12,054 nucleotides of DNA from positions 1 through 12,054 of the forward strand of contig JALQPE010002981.1 in assembly GCA_030407315.1 (NCBI GenBank). Direction: 5' to 3'. A model generated the notes under the pieces. The model was not told the origin of the DNA and ran no database searches. It worked only from the letters and a program-made list of their open reading frames with translations. Each line of letters begins with the position of its first letter. Position 1 is the first letter of the stretch. Below are positions 5,815 to 12,054 of the stretch, in pieces. The position numbers were made by a program, and so were the translations under genes. The DNA comes from Asparagopsis taxiformis. Its lineage: Eukaryota > Rhodophyta > Florideophyceae > Bonnemaisoniales > Bonnemaisoniaceae.

Positions 5815-6030
5815 TTTTAAAGCAGAGTAGAAGTAGGCTACAACAAAGGTTTGGGACCTCCTTTACTACTCCTCAGGTGTGCCTTGGCACTGCTCCCTAC
5901 GACCAGAACACCTCCACAGCGCCTTTTCCGTGGATGATAAAATTTGTTAATTTTTTGGAGCCCGAAAATTACGTTCAGTTTTTATTCCAGTAATTTTCGC
6001 ACCTCAAAAGTTACGAAATTTCAGCATCTC
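5815..6030 (-). mobile_element. Hairpin repeat family, copy 3 (inverted)
   Basis: On the minus strand this matches copy 1. It has a degenerate hairpin region (6030 down to 5933), then the conserved tail (CACGGAAAAGGCGCTGTGG through GCCAAGGCACACCTGAG), then the extension GAGTAGTA, GGAGGTCCC and TTTGTT to about 5815. The tail is almost identical to copy 2 (CGTAGGGAGCAGTGCC shared), while the extension is shared with copy 1. One hairpin arm is clean (GATGATAAAATTTG, 5934-5947), but the partner arm (5967-6028) has diverged and the fold is poor. It lies opposite copies 1 and 2 in orientation, so gene A sits between inverted copies whose hairpins point outward. Confidence 0.75.
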
Positions 6031-6302
6031 GCAACATGTCTTTCTCACCGTTCAGCGAATGTCGAATAGAGTACTATTAAAGGAACCTATTCGACATTAA
6101 ATTTTACTGTTCGCTTCAGTTATTACGGAATCGTATTACGTAATATGAAAAACTCTTGTAACGGTATTATGTGAGTGACTACTCAGTACCAGACTGCCCT
6201 CAACTTATGGTTGACCAAACGATTTCGTCCTAATCGAAATAATCCACTGTCTCTGAATCCATTTCCATCTTAGAACACCTTCAGATTCCCAGTTGTCACT
6301 TC
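6031..6302. other. Upstream region of gene B, with a 12-bp inverted repeat
   Basis: This is short AT-rich intergenic DNA. It includes an inverted repeat with arms AATGTCGAATAG (6058-6069) and CTATTCGACATT (6087-6098) around a 17-nt loop. Near 6120-6165 there are several TTACGG/TTACGTAA-type short motifs. No convincing TATA box at a usual distance before the ATG at 6303 can be named. Confidence 0.5.
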
Positions 6303-7250
6303 ATGGGAAGACCAAGGAAGCCCCGTTCCGGTCTGCGCCTTCGTTACAACACTGTTCCGCATCCCCATAACCGATCTAGACGTTCGACGCCCAGAACCGT
6401 ATCTGATCCTTTTGCACTTCGGCAAGATGACTCGAGACCCTTTCAAGTCGATCGAGTTGCCTCATCCCTTGACTCACTCGCTACTGCACCAGGATCCGAT
6501 CCGATCGAGCCTAGTCTGCGATTACCCCTGGAAAGCCCCTCCGAAGTAGTTCCTACTTCGATGTCTCCCGAAGGCCTACTTCCGCAGGAAGGTAGCATTG
6601 CCTTCGCAGACAGCGATGGTATCCAATATATCGTTCCCCCTGCTTTGGAAGGTCATCAAGTTTTAAGTACTGTTGAAGATGAAGTCGTTTCCGTGCCATG
6701 CAGCGAGAACGCGACCAGGGGGCCTACTCATGACATCGAAACTGATAGAAGAGGAGGTTCCGAACATTATCCTGGCCATATTGATGAAGATGATACACAT
6801 CCAGAATTTAATGATGTGTGTGCTGAAGATGAAGACCTTCTTCTACAAGAAATGACACAATCGAAGCTTCTCCTCTCGTCCCCTTTCATCGAGGATACCT
6901 CGAATCCACTCAAGGCACGCCAATATATGACGCAATGGACAACTCTGTATGCAGTAGCGAAGTTGACCGGATCCACGAAATGCACTGCCGCAGATCTGAA
7001 TGAAGATCGCGTTTTGTTCGATTTCGCAAGGAAGGGTTCAACTGAAAAGCACGTTCAGAAAGGGCTACCTCATTATTCTACGATCACCCGAAAAGTTAGA
7101 CCATGGCTATTCTTCAACGCCTGGTTGCGTTCGGAAACGGTGTATTTCCCCGTGAATGTAGACCGCAGTGCAGCACGTATGGCATCTCAGGCCATTTTGC
7201 GAAGAAGCAAGATTGAACAGACACCGCTGGCCAAACTGCACCAGTACTAA
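6303..7250 (+). CDS. Gene B segment 1: N-terminal region of a TNP2/CACTA-like transposase, AT-hook-like start
   Basis: The ATG at 6303 begins MGRPRKPRSGLRLRY, which fits an AT-hook core (GRP flanked by basic residues), a minor-groove DNA-binding element. Residues 20-190 are low-complexity and acidic (EDDTHPEF, AEDEDLLLQE) and probably disordered. From about residue 205 the chain becomes more globular (PLKARQYMTQWTTLYAVAKL, GLPHYSTITRKVRPWLFFNA). The frame ends at TAA 7248-7250, but protein-like sequence continues in another frame (STPELFDLAWRHN). The two segments therefore probably form one gene with a break between 7217 and 7263. A 20-nt GT...AG stretch at 7244-7263, with a CTAAT inside, has a length that would restore the frame. 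Confidence 0.6.
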   Translation: MGRPRKPRSGLRLRYNTVPHPHNRSRRSTPRTVSDPFALRQDDSRPFQVDRVASSLDSLATAPGSDPIEPSLRLPLESPSEVVPTSMSPEGLLPQEGSIAFADSDGIQYIVPPALEGHQVLSTVEDEVVSVPCSENATRGPTHDIETDRRGGSEHYPGHIDEDDTHPEFNDVCAEDEDLLLQEMTQSKLLLSSPFIEDTSNPLKARQYMTQWTTLYAVAKLTGSTKCTAADLNEDRVLFDFARKGSTEKHVQKGLPHYSTITRKVRPWLFFNAWLRSETVYFPVNVDRSAARMASQAILRRSKIEQTPLAKLHQY

Positions 7251-10249
7251 TCGTTCCACCAAGTGAATACGCCCGAGAATACATATCTACTCCAGAACTG
7301 TTCGATCTTGCCTGGCGCCATAACGTAGCCTCCAAGTCATTCGAATCTGATGGGGTACCAACTATACATGGAAACATATATACGTCGAATCTGGGGAAAT
7401 TCAGAGAGCGCTTCGTGAAAGGCCAAAACCACTCTCTCAGTGCTGAGGAGATGGATGCTACACCCATCACTGCTTTCGGGGGTGGTACTGTCCAGGTCCG
7501 AGTTACCACTGGTCAACAAGCCAACCATCTGGACCCTAGAGCCGCCTCCTGCTTTCAGAAGAAATCAATTTCCTCCAACTCAGATTCTTTCGTGGCTTTC
7601 ACGTCCTCTTCATGGGTGAACAACAGTAAGGCCTCTGATCAGCAGCAGTCCGTTTCTCCCCACTCCTTCGGGCCTGGTTTGGTACTCCGCAAAAAGTCCT
7701 TTGAGCAATTCGCTCGACCTGGAGATCATCTCACACTTTTATCTCCTGCTTCAGGATGTAACTTTACGTATACTACTGGGCAGCCTTTCATCGTCGGTCT
7801 TATAGTCAGCTCTCCGGGTCCCCCGTCTCCATTTCGCAAACTCATGTTCTTCATCAATTCTGAAGGACTTTACACTAATATCGGTGGCAGTCGTGCGATT
7901 AACATTGTCATTTTATTGAGTCAGGGCACGAATACCCTTCCCTGCCATCCGACAAGTATCCGTGGTGTTCTCGACTGTGGCACCACATACTATGTCTACC
8001 CTTTTCTTTTGTACTGCGATGACTTCAATGAGGCCTCTGGTAAGAGTGGTAGTGCTGGAGGATGTTATATGATCCCCATGGGGCTGCCCCTGGACTGTCG
8101 CCGGAATAGTTCTGCAGTGCGTATTATCGGTGTCACTGGTCCCGGTGTAAGTACAAACCATATTCTTCGACATATCTCTCGCGACATAATCCAGGGATGT
8201 ACGACTGGTTTCCATGACGTAGATCCAGAGGGTAACGATTGCATCATTTTCCTGGACTTTGTCGGTTTTGTATCAGACTATCCCGCATGTTCCCATGTTC
8301 TCGATGTCATGGGACACAATGCAGATTGTCCATGCCACTTGTGTTTCTTCGTCAGAGGAGGTAAACACGGGAAACATTCACAGTTCGGGTACGACACCAG
8401 TCTTCATTCTAGTTCGGATTCTCTATTCCGTACTTCAGAGAGAACTCAGGCAGTTCAGTCATCACAAAGTACGGTGAGCATCATGAAATACCTGGGAATG
8501 AGGAAAGTGCAAAGCGCTACTGAAACTCCGATGCTTCTTATAGAGCAACTGCTTGATGAAACTAGGTCTAAAGGCCTCGTTCCATCTGGCACACCCCTTG
8601 GTATGGATTCTGTGAGCATCCCTGTTGTTCCCGCTATTATTGATTCATACCGTTCCACATTTATTGGGATCGACCACCTCCTCCAAGGGCTTGCTAAGGA
8701 TGCCCTGGACAATGCTTTTTCGTGCCTGCCTAGTGATAGTAGTAGAAGGATGGCAGAAAGTTTTATGGTAGATTCCCTCCACGTCCTAGGTCTCACTAAC
8801 CAGAAGAGGATATATAACTTCACCTCGGGTGAAACAAATACAATGGGAATCTCGGACAGATTTGCTTTACTTCTAGTCGCAGATCACTGTTTTGGGTTGG
8901 CTCTGAGCTTCCAGTCCGGGGAGTCTTCAGAAGGCTCTGGAGCAAGGTCTATCCGAGCTTCCGAGAAGCAAAGAGAACTTTCCCTAGAACTTGTTCGATT
9001 GCTATCCTCAATCGCCGCAGCTACTTATTTTCTACCTCGTGTCGATATTAACGGCATAGAGTCAGTACAGAGCGCGACCGGACTATCGGCAGCTAAGCGG
9101 TTTCGAAAACTGCAACAGCTTTCGAAAGATTATGCAAAACGTGTAGATGACCTGCTCGTAACCGTTCCTCCGAGAAAAAGGAGTACGGTACCATCAAAGA
9201 AAAGAAAACTGAAAGGAGACGGCTCTGTGGTAATTGACGCCGACCCAAATGAGGTTGAACAGAAGACTACGGGATTCAGGGCAAGGAAGCTTTTGGACAA
9301 TAAGCCAAATTTGCATAGACTCATTGAAGCTTTCGAACACACGGTTCCTCTACTCAACCATGCTCGTCAGGTGGCTGAACTTTCCTTCGAAGCAACCCAC
9401 CAACAGATGAAAAGAGGACTTGAACGTTCGGGAGGTGCTGACAGGCAGTTGGATGCAATGATGGCTGCACTTGGAAACCACTGGAAGGGAAGGCTCAACC
9501 TGGCTCTCAACAATTTTTCAAATGCGCCACCAACTTCTGTTCAGCGAGATATCTCGAAACGATTCCTTCTCCGGGTCTTGTTCGGACGCGACCATTGTAA
9601 ATCGATGGTGGATGTCCCAGCAAGCACTCTACATGATCTTCGGCAGGACCCACTTTTCGAACATCTCAGGAAGTCTTCTCTCCCATGCTTCTCATCTCCT
9701 TTTTCATATTACTTTTGGTCTCCTGTGCGTTCCATATCAACCCAGCAGGACTTCACCTGTGGGCACAATTCAGATACTTTACACATTTCTGGAATACTTT
9801 GCAAAGGTGCTCGACTTATTTCTATGCACCCTGCTTGCTCCACACCATTCTCTGGTACATCTAGAGAGTTTTTCAAGTGTCATGAAATAGCTTCCGGGTG
9901 TGTTGTACAAGCTTGCTACTCGAATTTGCTAAATTCTAAGATCTTACAGAAGACTTCTTCACCCTCCTTCTGGGCTGTAGATACTGTCTTCGAACCGGCT
10001 TCGGGACAAGAACACGTCCTACCTCATCTCTCTACGAAGGACAGATCTTCCGGCGGAATTAATCCTCTATCTTATGCAATTGTGCATTGTGTTTCCAAGA
10101 ATAACTCCGATAATTCTAGTTTTACTGTGAATAGGGATTCAGGTTCCTGGTTCCTCCCTCTTACATCCGGGGTTCGAAAGGTTGGCTTGCTGCACAACTG
10201 CACTCCGTCACTTTGCAAAGTGGACAACAGGAGTGGAAGAGGAGGATAA
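7250..10249 (+). CDS. Gene B segment 2: TNP2/CACTA-like DDE transposase core
   Basis: The frame is open from 7217 and has no ATG at its left end, so it is read as the continuation of the previous segment. The catalytic core resembles TNP2-type (CACTA/EnSpm, Plavaka-related) transposases. YPFLLYCDDFNEASG (Asp codons 8018-8023) fits the first catalytic Asp with the usual following Gly/Ser stretch, and MIPMGLP follows. The second is FVSDYPACSHVLDVMGHNAD followed by CPCHLC (about 8267-8343), the family's DxPA...GH...CxxC block. Farther on are a basic cluster (PPRKRSTVPSKKRKLK, about 9163-9210), likely a nuclear signal, and a conserved-looking helix RQVAELSFEATHQQMKRGL (about 9367-9423). The enzyme would excise and insert DNA by cut-and-paste. 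Terminal repeats beginning CACT were not found. The TAA at 10247-10249 probably follows a frame break. Confidence 0.65.
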   Translation: MVPPSEYAREYISTPELFDLAWRHNVASKSFESDGVPTIHGNIYTSNLGKFRERFVKGQNHSLSAEEMDATPITAFGGGTVQVRVTTGQQANHLDPRAASCFQKKSISSNSDSFVAFTSSSWVNNSKASDQQQSVSPHSFGPGLVLRKKSFEQFARPGDHLTLLSPASGCNFTYTTGQPFIVGLIVSSPGPPSPFRKLMFFINSEGLYTNIGGSRAINIVILLSQGTNTLPCHPTSIRGVLDCGTTYYVYPFLLYCDDFNEASGKSGSAGGCYMIPMGLPLDCRRNSSAVRIIGVTGPGVSTNHILRHISRDIIQGCTTGFHDVDPEGNDCIIFLDFVGFVSDYPACSHVLDVMGHNADCPCHLCFFVRGGKHGKHSQFGYDTSLHSSSDSLFRTSERTQAVQSSQSTVSIMKYLGMRKVQSATETPMLLIEQLLDETRSKGLVPSGTPLGMDSVSIPVVPAIIDSYRSTFIGIDHLLQGLAKDALDNAFSCLPSDSSRRMAESFMVDSLHVLGLTNQKRIYNFTSGETNTMGISDRFALLLVADHCFGLALSFQSGESSEGSGARSIRASEKQRELSLELVRLLSSIAAATYFLPRVDINGIESVQSATGLSAAKRFRKLQQLSKDYAKRVDDLLVTVPPRKRSTVPSKKRKLKGDGSVVIDADPNEVEQKTTGFRARKLLDNKPNLHRLIEAFEHTVPLLNHARQVAELSFEATHQQMKRGLERSGGADRQLDAMMAALGNHWKGRLNLALNNFSNAPPTSVQRDISKRFLLRVLFGRDHCKSMVDVPASTLHDLRQDPLFEHLRKSSLPCFSSPFSYYFWSPVRSISTQQDFTCGHNSDTLHISGILCKGARLISMHPACSTPFSGTSREFFKCHEIASGCVVQACYSNLLNSKILQKTSSPSFWAVDTVFEPASGQEHVLPHLSTKDRSSGGINPLSYAIVHCVSKNNSDNSSFTVNRDSGSWFLPLTSGVRKVGLLHNCTPSLCKVDNRSGRGG

Positions 10250-10331
10250 CGCACGGTGGTCCTTCTTTCACAGAAGGAGGTTCTTCTCTTTCATTACCAG
10301 AGCGGATGGTTATCCGCCAAGGACAGCGTAG
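10203..10331 (+). CDS. Gene B segment 3: probable C-terminal end in shifted frame
   Basis: Just before the stop of segment 2, the neighbouring frame reads VEEEDNARWSFFHRR and then FFSFITRADGYPPRTA, ending at TAG 10329-10331. The aromatic/basic composition and the final GYPPR look like the C-terminus of this transposase type as I remember it. That recollection cannot be verified here. A one-base change around 10215-10230 would join it to VGLLHNCTPSLCK. No 16-20-nt GT...AG stretch of the right length spans this break. Confidence 0.4.
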   Translation, partial: LRHFAKWTTGVEEEDNARWSFFHRRRFFSFITRADGYPPRTA

Positions 10332-10587
10332 AAATCTATGAAATTGTGTATTCGGTTTGGTTCGTCCTGTCAGAATGCTTTTTCTTGGATTCACTCATTC
10401 CTGTTCTACAGATACTACTTTTGTACTTCTCCAGCCGAATATATGACTTTATTCCTTTCCGCATCGTAAACTTGCACCTGTTTGTCGCTAGACTACTTCC
10501 CTATCCTTTTCCGACGTATTTATTCCCCAGTCTACCTTCAGCTTCCTTATCCATTCGTTGAACTACCGTCAACCTGAACCAGCTGTG
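10332..10587. other. 3' flank of gene B, nothing recognised
   Basis: This is pyrimidine-rich DNA. One stop-free frame reads as a Leu/Phe/Tyr-rich hydrophobic peptide, which is what T-rich non-coding sequence produces by chance. No polyadenylation signal or repeat is obvious before the hairpin. Confidence 0.4.
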
Positions 10588-10638
10588 GCAGTAAAAAGTG
10601 ATCTACCAAATGCATCTTCCTAGATCACTTTTTACTGC
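10588..10638. repeat. Hairpin with 17-bp perfect arms (relative of the repeat-family core)
   Basis: The arms at 10588-10604 (GCAGTAAAAAGTGATCT) and 10622-10638 are exact reverse complements around a 17-nt loop. The arm resembles the inner core of copy 2 (GAGTAAAAACTGATCT) with two or three changes. The following bases (GTAACTAG..., ATTTTTCATCAT) loosely echo the outer arm. It is therefore probably a distant member of the same family, placed just beyond gene B. Confidence 0.8.
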
Positions 10639-10737
10639 AGTAACTAGTCATTTTTTCTAATTTTTCATCATTGGCTCCTCAGCCTGCAATACAAGTTTCC
10701 GCTCACAAGCGTGCAGCTATACGCCAGTGTTCTAGTT

Positions 10738-10792
10738 CATGACGTGTCCATGACGTGTCCATCTCGAGTCCATGCCGTGTCCATGAATCATC
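10738..10792 (+). repeat. 11-bp tandem repeat, about five units
   Basis: Units start every 11 bp from 10738. The first two are identical (CATGACGTGTC). The third is CATCTCGAGTC, the fourth CATGCCGTGTC, and the fifth is diverged (CATGAATCATC). Two or three units hold TGACGTG or TGCCGTG, similar to bZIP (CRE/ATF-type) binding sites. A perfect 14-bp palindrome (AATCATCGATGATT, 10786-10799) adjoins the last unit. Confidence 0.85.
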
Positions 10793-10891
10793 GATGATTT
10801 GTCTCTGATTTGTCAGTACGAAAAGCGCGCGCTTTCTCACTACGCAAGTGAAATACGCGACCTCTGGGCTCACTCTGCAGCAGTATTTAAG
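10738..10891 (+). promoter_or_regulatory. Candidate promoter: TGACGTG repeats plus TATA-like box
   Basis: TGACGTG-containing repeats (10738-10781) lie about 100-145 bp upstream of TATTTAAG (10884-10891). A perfect 14-bp GC-rich palindrome lies between them (AAAGCGCGCGCTTT, 10822-10835). Further TGACG-like sites follow the box (GCGTCAC near 10896). The layout resembles a eukaryotic core promoter with clustered activator sites, or the promoter part of an LTR. No long gene follows, so what it would drive is unclear. Confidence 0.3.
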
Positions 10892-10930
10892 GCTTGCGTC
10901 ACGCTAAGCGCCATCGTCATCGCCTGTCGC

Positions 10931-11020
10931 ATGGAGCACACCACCTACGCAGGATGGGTCGCGGTGTGCAATCGCATCCCTACGGATGTGGTTCCGCCCC
11001 GCGGCCTCATCCTTCGATAA
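10931..11020 (+). CDS. Possible small ORF downstream of the TATA-like box
   Basis: The first ATG about 40 bp after the TATA-like box opens a 29-residue frame (MEHTTYAGWVAVCNRIPTDV, then PPRGLILR) ending in TAA. It has no recognisable motif and may be a leader, an exon start or chance. Confidence 0.12.
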   Translation: MEHTTYAGWVAVCNRIPTDVVPPRGLILR

Positions 11021-11135
11021 GGTTTTCCAGCTCATTTAGTCTTTTATCCATTCCTCCCATTGTCTTTTTCTGCGGTTCTTCGTTGTTCTTCTGCTAACAT
11101 ACTTTCTGCCTTTCCTACTTTCTGTTTCGTCTTTC
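11021..11135. other. Pyrimidine-rich non-coding stretch
   Basis: C/T-rich sequence continues to the start of the duplicated block. No coding frame or structure is recognised. Confidence 0.35.
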
Positions 11136-11412
11136 TCCAGGGCTACTGTCATTACTACGTTTTCTCACTTCTAATCGAGCTTTTGGCATACCGTTTCTAG
11201 CACTAACCACTGTGTAATCCACTTCTTTCCATCTATGTGCCAGCAGAAGTTTCTGGGTTCTCTACAATCCGCTTACTCAAGCTCTGGCTCCACTATCAAC
11301 GGTATGTTCTCTCGCTTCTAATCATTCTTCTAGCGTTGATGAAGTTACATTCCTAGCACTAACCATTGATTCATCTATTCTTTTCTTCCAGGTGCCAACA
11401 GAAATTTCTGGC
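11136..11412 (+). repeat. Diverged tandem duplication of an intron-containing block
   Basis: Two blocks, about 11136-11257 and 11283-11412, align in the same order. Each has GGCT(CC)ACT.TCA, then TTCTC.CTTCTAATC, then CTAGCACTAACCA, then (T)GTGCCA(G/A)CAGAA(G)TTTCTGG. The spacing differs by several bases between parts (about 146-156 bp), so indels have accumulated. The second block keeps good splice-like signals, while the first has lost a clear donor. Confidence 0.65.
11302..11391 (+). other. Intron-like segment (GTATGT ... CTAAC ... TTCCAG)
   Basis: A donor GTATGT at 11302, a branch-like GCACTAACC at about 11356-11364 and an acceptor TTTTCTTCCAG ending at 11391 form a textbook 90-nt spliceosomal intron with a pyrimidine-rich 3' end. 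The flanking exons would be short, and no long protein is visible. It may belong to a non-coding transcript or a decayed gene. It is the best evidence here for the kind of intron this organism uses. Confidence 0.5.
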
Positions 11413-11784
11413 TTCCCCTCATCTCTCTTTTCATGCCTATATGTATTTGTAGTTACTTTATGTAGAGCTAGCGTTTTGCCGTTTAGTGTCTACCATGGTA
11501 GCGTAGTTCATAGTTCCTTAGTGCAGTGTACAGATGATCTTCATGTCGTTAAAATTTTGGCGTTAGCTGCCCATTTACCTATTCCATATCCACTACACCA
11601 TATCGTAAATCTTGCGTGCCCGCTACTGGCTGCACCCTAGTCTAATTCTTTATCCCTATGCAGATTTCCATTCTTCCTAGATATCGTTTCAGTCAGATCT
11701 ATCCGTCCTGCAGTTTCTCCGCAAAAGTGCGATGTGCTGCCCATTCTACTTTCAGTTTCTACCCAGAGCGCCCACCGGTAAACC
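11413..11784. other. Non-coding stretch, nothing recognised
   Basis: Only short frames are present (the longest, about 80 codons, is Leu/Ser/His rich and reads like a chance frame). No repeats or hairpins of note. Confidence 0.35.
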
Positions 11785-11912
11785 ACTCTACCCAGTGGAC
11801 ATGGTCCACGCCCACCCGACGGTACAACTACTCTACCCAGTGAACATGGTCCACGCCAACCCGACGGTACAACCACTACATCCAGTGGAATTGAACCGTA
11901 CCCATTACAGTG
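11785..11912 (+). repeat. 45-bp tandem repeat, two full units plus a diverged third
   Basis: Units begin at 11785, 11830 and 11875. The first two differ at only a few positions. Each contains ACCCAGTG(G/A)ACATGGTCC and CCCGACGGTACAAC. The first unit includes an odd-centred dyad GTGGAC-ATG-GTCCAC. The third unit matches only at its start (ACTACATCCAGTGGAA) and again at CCGTACC. The period is a multiple of three, and one plus frame stays open through it, giving a 15-residue repeat (YPVDMVHAHPTVQLL). Confidence 0.85.
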
Positions 11913-12054
11913 CTCACAGTGGAATAATTCCAGTGTCACGAGCAGGTGTTATAATAGAATATTCCGGGCTTTACACAGTACTGTAGTTTGGAAACTAACC
12001 GCGCTTTGCCCTGGGCCGTACATGCCCCAGTCCAATGGTCCCTTTCCAAATTAT
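11913..12054. other. Window end, nothing recognised
   Basis: A small dyad (TGGAAT-A-ATTCCA, about 11919-11931) is the only structure noted. No coding frame is supported. Confidence 0.35.

Noticed and set aside
8455..8823. Minus-strand 122-codon frame opposite the transposase
   Set aside because: It is antisense to the DDE transposase core region and has no independent motif.
9471..9890. Plus-strand frame overlapping the transposase
   Set aside because: Trp/Leu/Phe-rich shadow. The main frame remains open and keeps plausible composition throughout.

Overview
This is eukaryotic, repeat-rich accessory DNA. It contains no rRNA, tRNA or CRISPR array and no clear housekeeping gene. Two features point to a eukaryote: a well-formed spliceosomal-type intron signature at 11302-11391 (GTATGT, CTAAC, TTCCAG), and a CACTA/TNP2-like DNA transposase of a kind found in fungi, algae and oomycetes. 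A filamentous fungus or an alga is my best guess, but the sequence alone does not decide it.

Layout. 1-738 has no convincing gene. 739-1393 is packed with palindromes and two copies of a hairpin-bearing repeat, and a third, degenerate piece of the same repeat lies at about 1645-1705. 2003-5546 (+) is gene A, spread over several reading frames. Its parts, in order, are a ParB/Srx-like domain, an alpha-helical middle, an acidic low-complexity linker, a Cys/His zinc-binding module, a basic region, and a 2-oxoglutarate/Fe(II) oxygenase-like domain (HxD...H). 5547-6302 is intergenic and carries another copy of the hairpin repeat in inverted orientation. 6303-10331 (+) is gene B. It has an N-terminal AT-hook-like motif followed by a TNP2/CACTA-like transposase core, with one frame break near 7215-7263 and another near 10220. 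A further relative of the hairpin core lies at 10588-10638. The rest (10640-12054) holds an 11-bp tandem repeat rich in TGACGTG upstream of a TATA-like box, a duplicated block that includes an intron-like segment, and a 45-bp tandem repeat.

How it may fit together. Gene A and gene B lie on the same strand and are interleaved with copies of one hairpin repeat family. Repeat copies 1 and 3 flank gene A as inverted repeats. A reasonable inference is a DNA transposon, or two nested ones: gene B encodes the transposase, and gene A encodes a chromatin or DNA-modifying accessory protein. The precedent is the TET/JBP oxygenases carried by fungal KDZ transposons, but gene A has a different-looking architecture, with a ParB-like domain, a zinc module and an oxygenase together.

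Both genes need frame changes to be read whole: six in A and two in B. Some breaks coincide with GT...AG stretches of only 16-20 nt, but at least three do not. Accumulated indels or assembly errors are therefore the simpler explanation, and ultrashort introns remain an open alternative for some of the breaks.
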